Positions 44,371 to 55,646 of a DNA stretch of 64,000 nucleotides are shown here, in pieces (position 1 is the first letter of the stretch; every line of letters begins with the position of its first letter). The notes under the pieces were generated by a model that did not search any database, was not told the origin of the DNA, and worked only from the letters and a program-made list of their open reading frames with translations. This stretch comes from Oligoflexales bacterium (GTDB lineage Bacteria; Bdellovibrionota_B; Oligoflexia; Oligoflexales; RGVZ01): positions 601,649 to 665,648 of the forward strand of contig CANLUT010000001.1 in assembly GCA_947494335.1 (NCBI GenBank). Direction: 5' to 3'. Position numbers and translations under genes: made by a program.

Positions 44371-46836
44371 TCATGATGCCTTTGGTCCAGCATCCGAAGG
44401 TTGACTGGTCCTCGATTTGATTTCCTGCCATCGACTGCTGATCGCGGTGTTAGCGCGTGAGTTGGATTGTCCCAGCTGAGACTGACGACCTTCAAAATAG
44501 CGAGTTGTTGCCGGTTTGAATCGTATGTCGGTATTGAGCTTTTGACTGATAAAAATGGCTCCATCGATGCCCAATGCCAAACAATCGTCTGTGGTTCCAA
44601 GTTTTATAACAATATCAAGAATATTTAAAAGTAGATCCAGGTCTGAAGGGTTTGCGTCGTCCCGGCGACCAAGTGCTATCACTGTATCAAGCATTTTTGC
44701 ATGTACAAATGGTGTTTGCATGACGTTGGGGCTCTTTAGAGCATCCATAATAATCTCTCTTACGAGTTTGGCGTCCTCAGCGTGCATGTTTTGGTAATTC
44801 ATGTTGCTCATGAGAACCCAGGCCTCCTCAAAGCGTTGGCTGCTGTGGTTCAAAGCGTGAGTCTTCAGTTTTGGAATATTCCTGAGTTCGATCTTATAGA
44901 CGTGAGCTTGATTCAGTATCTGGCTTGGGTAACCGATCTGGCTGATGGCATTTTTAATGAGATCAAGGAAGGACTCATCTTTAGCACGGTCTCGTACGGT
45001 TGCGCTGGCTAAGCGCTCAGTCTCAGAAATGTAGATTTTCTGTAGTAGTCGCAAAGCATGGTCTTTTTCCTTAAATCCATACCAGTTGTAACTGATGATT
45101 GACTCAACAACGCGACGTTTATCGTGAAGATTTTCGGTGGACTGTGCCTGCATCGACAGGAGATTTAGAAGTCGCTGTGCTTCGGGTCTTGGGTCGTAAT
45201 CGATAATTCTGCTTCTGACAGCATCTAGATCATAATAGCGCTGTAGACGGGGGACCAGTTGCTCGAATTTTATTGCAAATATCAGATGCTCCCCGTTGAA
45301 TTCATCCTTCAAGACGTGAGGGGTTGTAATAGACGCGATATGGGGCGCCTCTTGGAGGATTCGGTCATGAGCCTCGCGACCAAGCCACAAAAAGTTACCG
45401 AGGCTGTGCGTTTTTTTCATTTCGTTTAGAAGTGACCACTGAGTATCAAGCGGAATTAAATCCATTTGAATGCCATATCTCGTTGCGCTTGGCGTATTGA
45501 TCAGGCTTTGATCGACCCACGTAAAATCAAAGTGAAAAAACCAATGGTTCTTGCGTAAAAGTGGAATGATTTGATTCGTACTGACGATTTTTGCAAGACC
45601 TGGATTAACAATTGGCAGTAAAGAGACAAGTCCAGAAATTCGGCGTTCAATGATTGGTCCGGCGTCCAAATACAGTGCAGCAAATAGATTTAATGCATCG
45701 ACACAGGGTCGAGCACTTTGCTCGGGGTCAAATGTGCCTATGATTTTTTGTCCCACGTTGTTGAGGTACAGTGTTTGACGTTGTGTTATCTGATTCACCA
45801 TGTTGGTAATTTCATCATTACGAATTCGTAGCAGTGTCGCGGGAATGCTATGAGTAACTTGCGATTCGGGGTCGTGGTCGATTGTAAATGCAGTCGTTTT
45901 GAGACCAACGGTGGCGGCCCAAACATCATCAGGCGTCGTTTTCCGGCGAAGCATTCGTTTAGCACTGACTGCGGCAAGCTTTGCTAAGGTGGTATAATGC
46001 TCTTTGTCGATGCCATACTTGGATATTTTTGCCCAGATAAATACTAAGCTCGCACATGCATAAAGATGAATCGTATTGAGTAGATTTGGCCATATTGCCG
46101 AGGCTTCAGGCTTTAAGCCGAGGATAAAGGATAATATTGTGAATGTTTGTAGGAAGACAGCGGCTGACGTAATAACCCACATGGATAGGTCATCATCCTC
46201 GTTTTGTAAGCGATTGGCTAATGAAGCGATAGGGGTTTGACCTTTAAAACTAAATTTTGGATGCCACGCAAACCACATCCATACACCGAGAAGAATGGTG
46301 AGAAGTGTGAGTGATTGCCAAACGACGATAGCCGCTAGCAGTGTGTCAATGGGCCAAAAGTTCTGAATTGGCCATGCGAGTAGTCCCATTGATCCAGTAG
46401 ATATGGCGGCGACCCAGGGTAGGCGAATCATCACAGGATGTTTTACGTTGAGTCCGGGACGGGCGATTTGAATTAAAAGCCAAGACGTCCATGATTGCAG
46501 AGTGACCGAGCTGAAATAGAACGCGGCGGCAGGTAACACGCTGCGCATGTATAGAGCTGTGGCCACGGCTTGGATGATTGCGGTATAGCTGACCAAGGTG
46601 TGATAATCCTTGAATGGATTACTTTGCTTCAGGAATATGCCACGATAAAGTCCTGAATAGAAGGCGCTCGTTATGAGGGTCCCGAGTGAAAATGAGACAA
46701 CTAGAATCGCAAGCGGGCTTGTATCACTGGGGACTTGTGGTAATACCCGCAGAATCGTGAATGTACCCATCGTCGATAATGATAATGCCAGCACTAGGGT
46801 GACAACTGCTGCTTTTGGCTTGTTACGCCAAATCAT
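44371..46836 (-). CDS. Large membrane protein of unknown function, coupled to a kinase
   Basis: An 821-residue protein. The first ~280 residues contain about eight to ten hydrophobic helices; the remaining ~540 are soluble and charged, probably cytoplasmic, with several His and acidic clusters. The start codon overlaps the kinase stop by 4 bp (ATGA), so it is translated with the kinase. No family, nucleotide-binding motif or receiver Asp recognised. It could be the output or the membrane sensor of the kinase, but nothing in the sequence decides this. Confidence 0.8.
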   Translation of the reverse strand: MIWRNKPKAAVVTLVLALSLSTMGTFTILRVLPQVPSDTSPLAILVVSFSLGTLITSAFYSGLYRGIFLKQSNPFKDYHTLVSYTAIIQAVATALYMRSVLPAAAFYFSSVTLQSWTSWLLIQIARPGLNVKHPVMIRLPWVAAISTGSMGLLAWPIQNFWPIDTLLAAIVVWQSLTLLTILLGVWMWFAWHPKFSFKGQTPIASLANRLQNEDDDLSMWVITSAAVFLQTFTILSFILGLKPEASAIWPNLLNTIHLYACASLVFIWAKISKYGIDKEHYTTLAKLAAVSAKRMLRRKTTPDDVWAATVGLKTTAFTIDHDPESQVTHSIPATLLRIRNDEITNMVNQITQRQTLYLNNVGQKIIGTFDPEQSARPCVDALNLFAALYLDAGPIIERRISGLVSLLPIVNPGLAKIVSTNQIIPLLRKNHWFFHFDFTWVDQSLINTPSATRYGIQMDLIPLDTQWSLLNEMKKTHSLGNFLWLGREAHDRILQEAPHIASITTPHVLKDEFNGEHLIFAIKFEQLVPRLQRYYDLDAVRSRIIDYDPRPEAQRLLNLLSMQAQSTENLHDKRRVVESIISYNWYGFKEKDHALRLLQKIYISETERLASATVRDRAKDESFLDLIKNAISQIGYPSQILNQAHVYKIELRNIPKLKTHALNHSSQRFEEAWVLMSNMNYQNMHAEDAKLVREIIMDALKSPNVMQTPFVHAKMLDTVIALGRRDDANPSDLDLLLNILDIVIKLGTTDDCLALGIDGAIFISQKLNTDIRFKPATTRYFEGRQSQLGQSNSRANTAISSRWQEIKSRTSQPSDAGPKAS

Positions 46837-47984
46837 TTGTTTGCTCCCCCGTGTTTTCGGAGGGTGCCACTAAATTTGATAGTGAAGATGGTGCCCCGAT
46901 TTTTATTTTTGCTGACTTCAATGGTGCCGCCAAGGTCTTGAAGAATTCCATGGACGATTGACAGACCAAGTCCAGTGCCTTGTCCAGGCTCTTTCGTTGT
47001 GAAAAATGGCTCAAAGATTTTGCCCAGGTGCTCTTGTTTGATACCTGTACCATTGTCGATGATCTTGGTCGTCAGGTAGTTGGTTTTGCCAACGAGTTCG
47101 TTAATGGTTTCCACTGTCAATGTGCCGCCCTTTGGCATTGCCTGAAAGGCATTACTGCAAAGATTTAGAAAAATTTGTGTGAGTCTATTGGGATCAGAGT
47201 TCAAGACATGATCCTCTGCATTTAGTTTAAACTTGATTTCGCAGCGACGATCTTTGTTGTGTCCAAGGTTTGCAAATTTAACTGCATTTGTGATGACGTC
47301 GTGGACATTGCAATCTACCAATTTGGGATTGAGAGGGCGTTGGCGCGAGAAATCCAGAAGATTTTCTACGATCGTCTTACAACGTTTGGCGGCAGCTTCG
47401 ATTTCCACGACATCTTGGTAATGGGTACTTTTAGAATCCATCTCCTTTAGCAGCATTTGCGCAAAGACCAGGATGCCTCCAAGAGGATTATTTATCTCGT
47501 GTGCAAAGCCTCCAGCCAGCTGTCCTACGGATGCAAGTTTTTCGTTCTGTGCTAATCGATTTTGCAGGTTTTTGGCGTCTGTTCTATCGCGGTAGATCTG
47601 TACGGTTCCTTTCTGTCCTGACTCTGAGTGTAGTCTGCGGGTGGCTACTTCATACCATCGATCGTTTTTACTGTTAAAAATTTCGTAACCCGGCGTACTT
47701 TTACCTGGTTTTGCCTTGATCATTTGGCAGTTTTCACAAGGGCTCGAACGGCCCGCAAAAACGCGGTAACAAGACTGTCCAACCAAGTCCTTGACGCTGG
47801 CTTCGGCAATCTCTGCCATGGCCACGTTCGCTTTAGTAATTTTATATTCGTCATTAACCATGATGAATGGGTCAGGGATGGCGTCAATTGTTTCGATCCA
47901 TTGACGTTTGAGTTGCTCAACAAATTCAATTGTTGTCCGTTCAACGGACAATGATGAGACTTTTTTCCGTGCAGCTGAGGCCAT
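46833..47984 (-). CDS. PAS-domain histidine kinase
   Basis: A 383-residue soluble kinase. A PAS domain (~25-140) contains [16 protein letters not shown], a Cys-rich loop seen in PAS domains that may bind a cofactor or metal. HisKA has [17 protein letters not shown] near 165. The ATPase has [18 protein letters not shown] and [13 protein letters not shown] near the end, so all boxes are intact. No membrane segment is seen. It is the first gene of a two-gene operon with the 821-residue membrane protein. No response regulator is nearby. Confidence 0.9.
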   Translation of the reverse strand: MASAARKKVSSLSVERTTIEFVEQLKRQWIETIDAIPDPFIMVNDEYKITKANVAMAEIAEASVKDLVGQSCYRVFAGRSSPCENCQMIKAKPGKSTPGYEIFNSKNDRWYEVATRRLHSESGQKGTVQIYRDRTDAKNLQNRLAQNEKLASVGQLAGGFAHEINNPLGGILVFAQMLLKEMDSKSTHYQDVVEIEAAAKRCKTIVENLLDFSRQRPLNPKLVDCNVHDVITNAVKFANLGHNKDRRCEIKFKLNAEDHVLNSDPNRLTQIFLNLCSNAFQAMPKGGTLTVETINELVGKTNYLTTKIIDNGTGIKQEHLGKIFEPFFTTKEPGQGTGLGLSIVHGILQDLGGTIEVSKNKNRGTIFTIKFSGTLRKHGGANK

Positions 47985-48149
47985 GTGTAATTCCCGGAAA
48001 TAAATAAACTTTGGAAGGTGTATCGGTATTTTAGGGCGCTGACCTGAGTTGACTCGCTCTGGCTTACTGTTTGCTGGGCTTGGTTAATTAGCAAGAACCG
48101 CCAAAATAGCTCTGTGGTTCCCTAGCTCTAGGCGAGCGAAGACGATACT

Positions 48150-48189
48150 AAAAAGATTGGCTGTAAATCCGGGAGATTTACAGCCAATC
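48150..48189 (-). terminator. Strong terminator downstream of lon
   Basis: GATTGGCTGTAAATC (48155-48169) and GATTTACAGCCAATC (48175-48189) form a perfect 15-bp stem with a 5-nt loop. On the minus strand it is followed by TTTTTAG. It lies ~30 bp after the lon stop. Confidence 0.85.
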
Positions 48190-48216
48190 GCTGAGAATGA
48201 GGAGAATCAAAGCGCC

Positions 48217-50733
48217 TTAATGATGGATATGGGTGTCGCCTGCCGCGACTTCGCTTTCAGTGATTCGTTTCAGCTTCTCAAAAAGTGCGTCCTGGCGATC
48301 TTTTTCTTCCTTCTTGAAGTCCTCCCAAGCGAGGGCATGCATCAAGACAGAGTCCATGTGATCAACGCAAACCACTTTGATCTCTTTGAGAATATTTTTT
48401 GGGATATCGATGAGATCCTTCTCGTTTTCCCGAGGGACGATGACCTTGGTAATGCCACCACGGTGCGCAGCCAAAATTTTCTCCTTTAGGCCACCGATAG
48501 GTAGGGCACGTCCGCGAAGCGTGATCTCACCTGTCATAGCGACATCCTTGCTGACCGGGCGTTTTGTGAAAGCGCTGGTCAGGGCTGTTGCCATGCAAAG
48601 TCCAGCCGATGGGCCGTCTTTTGGGATCGCACCTTCCGGGACGTGGATGTGGATGTCGACTTTGTCGTAGAAACCCTCTTCCAATTCCAGGAATGCAGCG
48701 CGTGAGCGTACGTAGCTCATAGCTGCCTGAGCAGACTCTTGCATGACATCGCCAAGTTTACCAGTGATGGTCAACTTACCCTTACCAGGAACCGTTGTGA
48801 CTTCAACAACGAGAAGGTCGCCACCAGTCTCCGTCCAGGCCAAGCCCGTACAGATACCAATTTCATTGGCACTGTTTTGCATACCGACACGGTGGCGACG
48901 GGGGCCAAGGTACTTATTGACAGATTTCTCAGTGATGGTCTCGGATATCGAAATCTTGGGTCGTATAACGGATCCTTCAGCTGTCGCTGACGATTCCGCC
49001 GACTCTTCCGCGCTCTCTTCTCCAAGTTTTAAAAGGTGTTTGTGAGCCACCTTACGGCAAACACTTCCGATCTCGCGCTCAAGATTACGTACACCCGCTT
49101 CGCGCGTGTAGTACGTGATGATTTCACGCAAGGCCTTTGGTTGGAAGGTTATTGAACTACCTCCCAAGCCATTTTCCCTCAGCTCCTTGGGAACAAGATA
49201 CTGCTGGGCAATCGCTAGCTTCTCTTCTTCCGTATATCCAGTCAGCTGAATGATCTCCATGCGGTCTAAAAGAGGCTTAGGTATTGTATGAAGGTTGTTC
49301 GCGGTGGCGATAAACAAGCAGCGAGACAGGTCGTAATCAAGATCAAGGTAGTGATCTACAAAATTATGGTTCTGCTCTGGATCAAGGACTTCCAGCATGG
49401 CGCTCGAGGGGTCGCCGCGGAAGTCTTGACTCATCTTGTCAACCTCATCCAGCAACACAACTGGGTTTGATTTACCAGCCTTTTTTAATGCCTGAATGAT
49501 CTTGCCTGGCATAGAGCCAATGTAGGTTCGGCGATGACCTCGAACCTCTGCCTCATCGCGAACTCCTCCAAGGGATATACGAACGAAGGGGCGGCCCGTG
49601 CTTTCTGCAATGCTGCGTGCCAGAGATGTCTTACCAACTCCTGGAGGGCCAGCAAGGCAGAGAATTGGGCCTTTCGCCTGTTCGCTCAACGCTCTGACTG
49701 ATAGATACTCGAGGATGCGGTCTTTGACTTTCTCTAGACCGTAGTGGTCTCTATTTAAGATATCCGTGGCGACTTTGATGTTATTTTTCTCAGTTGCGTA
49801 TTCTGCCCAAGGAAGGGAAAGAACCGTGTCGATATAGTTTCTGACAACGGTGGCTTCCGCGCTCATGGGTGACATCAGTTTTAGTTTGCGAAGTTCCTTT
49901 TGGAGCTTCTCGCGAGCCTCGGCCGATAGAGCTTTCTTCTTGATCTGCGCTTCGAGCTCTTGCATTTCTGCACGGCTATCGTCTTTTTCGCCAAGCTCTT
50001 TCTGAATGGCCGCCATTTGTTCGTTGAGGTAATACTCTTTTTGGGTCTTCTCCATCTGGCGTTTTACACGTGCACGAATTTTCTTTTCGACACGCATGAT
50101 TTCAATCTCAGACTGGATGTAGCCGTAAAGTTCTTCCAAACGAGCTCGAGGGTCCGTTTGCTCCAGGAGTCTTTGCTTATCTTGTAGCTTAAGGTTCGTC
50201 AGGTGGGAGACCAATGTATCAGCTAGCTTCGACTCGTCCTCGATGCCTGTGATGCTTAAAACCATCTCCTGTGGGATGCGCTTATTGAGGCGGACGTAAT
50301 TGTCGAACGCCATTTTCACGGTGCGAACAATAGCTTCGTTTTCGATGGTTCCGGTGGACTTCTCCTGAAGTTCTTCTGCTTCAACAAAAAAGAAGTCATC
50401 GGAGTTGACAAACTCAGTGATTCGCGCGCGGCGCTGGCCTTCCACCAGTACTTTAACCGTGCCATCAGGAAGTCTAAGAAGCTGGATAATCGTCGAAATC
50501 GTCCCGACTTTGTAGATGTCGTCGGCCGTAGGATCGTTGGTTTTTGCCTTCATTTGCGCAGCAAGGAAGATTTCTTTGCTACCGCTCATGGCTTGTTCAA
50601 GTGCGAGGATGGATTTATCGCGACCTACGAAAAGAGGTACGACTGTTGACGGGAATACAAGAATTTCCCGGAGCGGCAATAGTGGTATGCGCTTGCGACG
50701 GCCGTTCGGATCTTGCGGTGTGTTTGCACTCAC
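48217..50733 (-). CDS. lon: ATP-dependent protease Lon
   Basis: An 838-residue protease. The N-terminal LAN substrate-binding domain covers ~1-300. The AAA+ module has the Walker [13 protein letters not shown] and VLLDEVDKM as Walker B. The protease domain has the Ser-Lys dyad at Ser709 (DGPSAGLC) and Lys752 (GGLKEK), 43 residues apart as in E. coli Lon. GTG 50733 has GGAGG 8 nt upstream. It degrades misfolded and regulatory proteins in the cytoplasm. It follows clpX on the same strand but is separated by a terminator and has its own promoter candidate. Confidence 0.97.
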   Translation of the reverse strand: MSANTPQDPNGRRKRIPLLPLREILVFPSTVVPLFVGRDKSILALEQAMSGSKEIFLAAQMKAKTNDPTADDIYKVGTISTIIQLLRLPDGTVKVLVEGQRRARITEFVNSDDFFFVEAEELQEKSTGTIENEAIVRTVKMAFDNYVRLNKRIPQEMVLSITGIEDESKLADTLVSHLTNLKLQDKQRLLEQTDPRARLEELYGYIQSEIEIMRVEKKIRARVKRQMEKTQKEYYLNEQMAAIQKELGEKDDSRAEMQELEAQIKKKALSAEAREKLQKELRKLKLMSPMSAEATVVRNYIDTVLSLPWAEYATEKNNIKVATDILNRDHYGLEKVKDRILEYLSVRALSEQAKGPILCLAGPPGVGKTSLARSIAESTGRPFVRISLGGVRDEAEVRGHRRTYIGSMPGKIIQALKKAGKSNPVVLLDEVDKMSQDFRGDPSSAMLEVLDPEQNHNFVDHYLDLDYDLSRCLFIATANNLHTIPKPLLDRMEIIQLTGYTEEEKLAIAQQYLVPKELRENGLGGSSITFQPKALREIITYYTREAGVRNLEREIGSVCRKVAHKHLLKLGEESAEESAESSATAEGSVIRPKISISETITEKSVNKYLGPRRHRVGMQNSANEIGICTGLAWTETGGDLLVVEVTTVPGKGKLTITGKLGDVMQESAQAAMSYVRSRAAFLELEEGFYDKVDIHIHVPEGAIPKDGPSAGLCMATALTSAFTKRPVSKDVAMTGEITLRGRALPIGGLKEKILAAHRGGITKVIVPRENEKDLIDIPKNILKEIKVVCVDHMDSVLMHALAWEDFKKEEKDRQDALFEKLKRITESEVAAGDTHIHH

Positions 50734-50837
50734 GATGCACCTCCTTGTTCGCGTCCATAACCATAATTCAAGCCGTCACATCCATGTGAGGCTAGGGGGG
50801 AATTTGGCTAAAAAAATCAAAATTGACTCTGTAGCCA

Positions 50838-50866
50838 ATTTTAGCAGGAAGTCATCACGACTTGAA
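50838..50866 (-). promoter_or_regulatory. Candidate extended -10 promoter of lon
   Basis: On the minus strand TTCAAG (50861-50866) is followed by 17 bp and TAAAAT (50838-50843), with TGC immediately before the -10 box, the extended -10 arrangement. It lies about 105 bp before the lon start and just after the clpX terminator. Confidence 0.4.
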
Positions 50867-50920
50867 AGACAAACAATCAAATAATGTAAAAAATTTTTGG
50901 GGTTGCGCATTATTTGTTCA

Positions 50921-50956
50921 ACAAAAATCCCGTTCACCTCACGGGCGAACGGGATT
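50921..50956 (-). terminator. Terminator between clpX and lon
   Basis: AATCCCGTTC (50926-50935) pairs perfectly with GAACGGGATT (50947-50956). On the minus strand it runs into TTTTTGTT. It separates clpX from lon. Confidence 0.8.
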
Positions 50957-51025
50957 CGAATTCTGTGCATCTGACGCGCAACGATATTGAGCAGAGCTCA
51001 AATGTCGCCCAAGCCTAAGGCATCC

Positions 51026-52309
51026 CTAGCTTTTACCGCCTGCTTCAGCTTTGGTGGGCTCATGCTCGGGTTTGTACACAAGGATTGGCTCGCCTTTTTT
51101 CAAGATGGCCTCTTCGGTAATAATAACTTCTTTTAGACCTACCGTTCCTGGGATCTCGTACATCATCTCGAGCATCGACCCCTCCAAAATGGCACGCAAA
51201 CCACGGGCCCCCGTTTTACGCTCAATGGCTTCCTTGACAACAGCCTTCATTGCGCCATCTGTGAACTTCAGTTCAACGCCCTCGAAAGCGAAGAGTTTAC
51301 GGAATTGTTTGACGATCGCATTCTTTGGTTCGCTGAGTACGTTCAATAATGCGGATTCATCCAACTCTTGCAGTGCAACTACAACAGGTAGACGTCCCAA
51401 AAATTCTGGGATCATACCGAATTTCATTAAATCCTCGGTACGCACTTGAGACAGAAGTTTGGTGACGTCCTTTTTGGTTTTTGACTGAATGTTTGCACCA
51501 AACCCGAGTGAGCTGGTGTCAATGCGGGCGGCAACGATGTCTTCAAGGCCAGCAAATGCTCCACCGCAAATGAAGAGTATGTGCGATGTATCAACCTGCA
51601 AAAATTCCTGCTGAGGATGCTTTCGCCCTCCGCGTGGCGGGACGTTTGCAATTGTACCCTCGATAATCTTCAACAGAGCTTGTTGAACACCTTCACCCGA
51701 TACGTCGCGTGTGATGGAAGTGTTTTCACCTTTGCGGGCGATCTTGTCGATTTCGTCAACGTAGGCGATGCCTCTTTGTGCAAGTTCTACATCGTAGTCA
51801 GCATTCTGGAGCAAGGAGAGAATGATGTTTTCGACGTCTTCACCCACGTAACCAGCTTCAGTCAAGTTCGTAGCGTCACTAATCGTGAATGGTACGTTGA
51901 GAATGCGCGCCAAAGTTTGTGCGAGAAGTGTCTTACCAGATCCCGTTGGTCCCACGAGCAAGATGTTGGACTTCTGCAGTTCAACTTCGTCCAAGCCCGG
52001 CATGGGTAGTTTGTGTTTGGCAGCGTCCAAGCGCTTGTAGTGGTTGTGAACGGCTACCGACAAGGTCTTTTTAGCTTGTTCCTGGCCAATGATGTAGTCG
52101 TCCAGAATTTTTTTAATGTCTTTGGGGTTGGGGATTTTGGCCGTAGGTGTGCTGATCTGTTCCTCTTTGGCCGCCTCTTCAATCAAGATCTGATTACAGA
52201 GCGCGATACACTCATCACATATGTAAACGTTCTGCCCAGCGATCAGCTTTTTGACGTCTCTTTCGCTTTTGCCGCAAAAGCTGCAACTGTGTTTTGATCC
52301 TTCTTTCAT
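51026..52309 (-). CDS. clpX: ClpX ATPase subunit of ClpXP
   Basis: A 427-residue AAA+ unfoldase. The N-terminal zinc-binding domain has CSFCG and CDECIALC. The Walker A is [13 protein letters not shown] near 125 and Walker [10 protein letters not shown] near 190. The pore segment and RGLRAIL sensor region follow. ClpP docking would use the IGF-type loop near 270 (SSLGFGANI). GGAG before ATG 52309. It lies 71 bp downstream of clpP, one operon. Confidence 0.97.
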   Translation of the reverse strand: MKEGSKHSCSFCGKSERDVKKLIAGQNVYICDECIALCNQILIEEAAKEEQISTPTAKIPNPKDIKKILDDYIIGQEQAKKTLSVAVHNHYKRLDAAKHKLPMPGLDEVELQKSNILLVGPTGSGKTLLAQTLARILNVPFTISDATNLTEAGYVGEDVENIILSLLQNADYDVELAQRGIAYVDEIDKIARKGENTSITRDVSGEGVQQALLKIIEGTIANVPPRGGRKHPQQEFLQVDTSHILFICGGAFAGLEDIVAARIDTSSLGFGANIQSKTKKDVTKLLSQVRTEDLMKFGMIPEFLGRLPVVVALQELDESALLNVLSEPKNAIVKQFRKLFAFEGVELKFTDGAMKAVVKEAIERKTGARGLRAILEGSMLEMMYEIPGTVGLKEVIITEEAILKKGEPILVYKPEHEPTKAEAGGKS

Positions 52310-52380
52310 GTGTCACTCCTTGTAATCCCAACCCATCCATAGATGAATCATCATTTTGAATCGTTCACGTCGCGCTGACG

Positions 52381-52980
52381 TTATTTGTCCATATTTCCAC
52401 GACCACCGGCCACGACTTCGTCGATCAGTCCATAGGCTTTGGCCTCGTCGGCTGACATAAAGAAATCACGATCGATATCTTCAAGAATTTTTGCGGTCGG
52501 TTTTCCAGTTAGATCGCTTAAAATTCCAGTCATCTTGGTCTTCAGTTTGATGATCTCTTCCGCCTGAATAGCGATGTCAGTGGCTTGACCAGTTGCTCCG
52601 CCAAGTGGTTGGTGAATCATGATTCGACTATTGGGCAGAGCATAGCGTTTGCCTTTTTCCCCTGCAGCCAAAAGCCAAGCCCCCATCGATGCACATTGGC
52701 CGATACAGTATGTTCGGACGTCACATCGAATCATGCGCATCGTGTCGTAAATTGCGAGACCTGCGGTTACGCTGCCGCCAGGTGAGTTGATGTAGAAATG
52801 AATGTCCTTGTCCGGATCTGCGCTTTCAAGAAAGAGCATCTGAGCGATGATGATGTTGGCAATCTCATCGTAGACGGGACTTCCCAAAAAGATGATTCGA
52901 TCTTTGAGCAGTCGAGAGTAAATGTCGTAAGATCGTTCGCCGCGACTTGTTTGCTCGACAACTATTGGTACCATTGGCAT
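52381..52980 (-). CDS. clpP: ClpP protease subunit
   Basis: A 199-residue serine peptidase forming the tetradecameric chamber of ClpXP. The catalytic Ser is in GQCASMGAW, the His in IMIHQPLGG and the Asp in DIDRDFFMS. The N-terminus [19 protein letters not shown] matches mature ClpP. I start at ATG 52980, with a GGG-containing site upstream. A longer frame to 53055 would add 25 residues but has no ribosome site. A hairpin of 6 bp (53139-53153) lies in the leader. Confidence 0.96.
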   Translation of the reverse strand: MPMVPIVVEQTSRGERSYDIYSRLLKDRIIFLGSPVYDEIANIIIAQMLFLESADPDKDIHFYINSPGGSVTAGLAIYDTMRMIRCDVRTYCIGQCASMGAWLLAAGEKGKRYALPNSRIMIHQPLGGATGQATDIAIQAEEIIKLKTKMTGILSDLTGKPTAKILEDIDRDFFMSADEAKAYGLIDEVVAGGRGNMDK

Positions 52981-53284
52981 CTGAACATTCCCTTCTTCTT
53001 CGTTCCATTTGAACAACAAAGATCTAAAAAACTTCTGCATCTGCTTCCGTGACATTATTGCGAAGTAGCAGGAATGTTTAAGTTAAATCCATTTCCTGTC
53101 GCCGGCAAGTATCACTTTGAAGAGTCCTCAAGGGGTTATCGGGCAAAGCCCGACTGGCATTAGCTACGGCGAGATTTATGCTTTTTACCAACTCGGGGCA
53201 ATTTGCTACAATGGCAGGCGTTTGTATGATAATTTATGACGTTGAAGCCTGTCTTTCTTACACTTAAGCCCAGGATACAACCCG

Positions 53285-54031
53285 ATGGCCCGGTACAACC
53301 AACTCGAAAAATTGATCGTTTTGCCTCTTGTCGCATGGGGATCTCTGTCCATGGTTTCTTGCCGCGCGACATCGCCATTGGCGGCGCATACAAAGTCGTC
53401 TCCACCCAAAGCTCAGGAGCCAGTGGCTGCTCCAAAAAGTGAAGCAAATTTAGCTGTGCTGCGCTGGGTTGTGGCGACGCGCGCTGGTTCCAGCAATGCG
53501 GCAGACACCGCGGGGTGGAGTCTTGATCTTAAGACAGACTCGGAAGTCTGGTGTGAAGCCCGCTGTTCAAAATTTGAGTTGATTGAGACAGTTGATGGGG
53601 ATACCAATGAGTTTGGAGTCAAGAAGACTGCTGTCGTGGGCAATACGTCCCCTGGAATGCTTGATGTAAAAAAGCAACTTGGTGCTAATCCAGCCAAAGC
53701 TGGAAAAGTCAGACTTTTGAATGTTGGTGCAAAAGGCCAGATTATCGTCCTCGAGGACGTGGTCACTCCGGATCGTCCCAATTTTTATGCAGTACCAATG
53801 AAGATTTCAGCCCAGGTTGACGGTGAAAAATCATCGTTAAAGGGAGAGTTTACTGGGAAGATGGTGGAGCTTCGCCTTGAAAAGAATGCATCGCTTCCCG
53901 GTGCCGTCACCCGGTCATCAGGTCCGACGGAAGCGTTTGTCATGGGTAGTCTTGTGGAGACCAAGGATTCTGCGGGAAAAAGTGTTGAGGTCTTTTGGGC
54001 CTTCAAAGTTCTTCCCGCATCTGAAGAGTAA
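53285..54031 (+). CDS. Lipoprotein of unknown function
   Basis: A 248-residue lipoprotein with Cys26 in an MVSC lipobox and AGGA 10 nt before the ATG. A Pro/Ala/Lys-rich linker follows to residue ~55, then a beta-rich domain with two close cysteines (WCEARCSKF). It faces the metallopeptidase gene, with 8 bp between the stops. First gene of the block lying between clpP and tig. No family recognised. Confidence 0.75.
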   Translation: MARYNQLEKLIVLPLVAWGSLSMVSCRATSPLAAHTKSSPPKAQEPVAAPKSEANLAVLRWVVATRAGSSNAADTAGWSLDLKTDSEVWCEARCSKFELIETVDGDTNEFGVKKTAVVGNTSPGMLDVKKQLGANPAKAGKVRLLNVGAKGQIIVLEDVVTPDRPNFYAVPMKISAQVDGEKSSLKGEFTGKMVELRLEKNASLPGAVTRSSGPTEAFVMGSLVETKDSAGKSVEVFWAFKVLPASEE

Positions 54032-54039
54032 AAAGCTAC

Positions 54040-55326
54040 TTAAGGCGTTCTACTTAGGGACTGAATCCGACGCCATCCGTCGATATCAAGTGTGATCGGT
54101 GAGATCACATCATATCCATGAGCTTTGATTTCTCGAGTTGTATTGAACACTCTAAAGCACCAGCTGTGGTGCGGATCCTTATAATCACCCAGGGGTATAG
54201 TGACAGGGTTTCCTGAAGCATCAAGCCAACCGTTTTTGAATAATGTTTGGCATTGATCAATCTCGCTTTTGCTGGAATCAGGACCCATGCCAATCGCAAA
54301 CATCGCAAACCACGCATCTGTTGCACGGATGGGATCAATGTTAACCAACGTTAAAAACTCGAGGGCCAGTTCGTCAGCCTCCTGCTCATAGGTGTAAACA
54401 CCAAGTCCAACTTTCGTTGCAGCGTCTGCGGGAGATATACCGGCCCGGTCCCGACCAACCTTAAGGTCACGGCAAAGGGATTTTAGCTCTTCGCGATCAA
54501 CAGGTTTATGCAGAGGATCATTGAGAAGGTAACAATAGCTGTAGTGATCTTTGGAGTCATTGACCACATGCGCACGGTAATAGTGCGCTAGTTCGTGGGC
54601 AAGAACTGCGACGAAACTTTCTTCGTTTGGTAGGGCTGCGAAAAGGCCGCTGGTAATAATCACCCAATTTGGGGCAAGGTGCGTGACAAAGCTTGGAGTC
54701 CACTGATTTAGTTTTAAGTAGGATTCCCGTCCGCAGTCGGCGCCAAATGCCCAATTGATGTCGCTGCGCTGAGCGGGTTCGAGCGAGCAGGGTGCAAAAC
54801 GTTTAGAAAACCATGTGCTAAATGACGGGGCATCATCAACGGTGATGTTGAGTTCAACAGGAAAAATATTGTGTGACAACTGATTAGGTTTGGCAAAATA
54901 GAGGGGTCTTGTTTCTGATAAAGGGGACGTGCTGTCAGATTCGTTTCCAGCCATAGCGACTCCCAACTTGTACGCGACGCTGCGGCGACGGGCGGCGAAA
55001 GCATCGGGGCTTGCTTTTTTAATGACTATAATTTGCGGCTTCGGAATTCCTGCCATTTTTTCTGGGTATTTCGCAACCACCGCTGCATGAATGCGCTCAA
55101 TCCAACTCTTTGCCTTCAGGCTCAATTCGTGTGAGGCAGGAAGATAGTTCGATGGATTCATTTTGATAAAGCGATCTTGATCTAATTCGAGATAGGTCCA
55201 GAGTCCCTCAGACCAACTGACATCTCCCAGCGTATGCTTCATTTGAGATGACAATGGTTTGGTGGTCTTGCAAGCTGTCGGTATGGCGAGTGCGTACACT
55301 AACGTTAGCAAATATAAATGTCTCAC
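54040..55326 (-). CDS. M48-like metallopeptidase lipoprotein
   Basis: A 428-residue protein starting at GTG 55326, with GGAG upstream and a lipobox Cys19 (PTAC). The zinc motif is HELAH near residue 245 and the third ligand is in the YEQEADELALEF helix near 320, the M48 arrangement. The insert between them contains two Cys and is longer than in minimal M48 enzymes. It is probably a periplasmic or outer-membrane-anchored quality-control peptidase. Monocistronic. Confidence 0.88.
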   Translation of the reverse strand: MRHLYLLTLVYALAIPTACKTTKPLSSQMKHTLGDVSWSEGLWTYLELDQDRFIKMNPSNYLPASHELSLKAKSWIERIHAAVVAKYPEKMAGIPKPQIIVIKKASPDAFAARRRSVAYKLGVAMAGNESDSTSPLSETRPLYFAKPNQLSHNIFPVELNITVDDAPSFSTWFSKRFAPCSLEPAQRSDINWAFGADCGRESYLKLNQWTPSFVTHLAPNWVIITSGLFAALPNEESFVAVLAHELAHYYRAHVVNDSKDHYSYCYLLNDPLHKPVDREELKSLCRDLKVGRDRAGISPADAATKVGLGVYTYEQEADELALEFLTLVNIDPIRATDAWFAMFAIGMGPDSSKSEIDQCQTLFKNGWLDASGNPVTIPLGDYKDPHHSWCFRVFNTTREIKAHGYDVISPITLDIDGWRRIQSLSRTP

Positions 55327-55646
55327 TTTGAGTATGTCTCCGAAATGCTTTGAGGTTTGAGTCTATGTTCTATTGTCCGATGATTTAGAGTCTTTGGGAA
55401 CGCTTCTAGTCCAAGGGGCTGAGATCTTTGGGAATTGGACCTGAAAATTGCTGGCCCTAGATGAACTTTAGACACTCTGTTTAGACCGGCTACAAAACAG
55501 CCGCGTCGTTTTGCCTTAAGTTACTGAATTGATAGGTCTAAGCCTTTTGGCACGCTTCTTCCATACTCCAAAGATGGATCAACACGAATCAGTGTTTAAA
55601 GTGGACCGGGACTGCATCAAGCGCCCCTTACCGTGGAGTGATTGGA
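55327..55646. other. Intergenic region
   Basis: 320 bp between divergent genes without a recognisable gene, terminator or convincing promoter. The string TCTTTGGGAA occurs twice (about 55391 and 55427), and similar GCTTCT strings recur, but the copies are too short to call a repeat. Confidence 0.5.

Noticed and set aside
48743-49045. Plus-strand 100-codon ORF inside lon
   Set aside because: Complement of the Lon coding sequence, no ribosome site.
50941-50960. GGGATTCGAATTC as a tRNA T-loop
   Set aside because: No cloverleaf or acceptor stem around it; it is the terminator hairpin of clpX.
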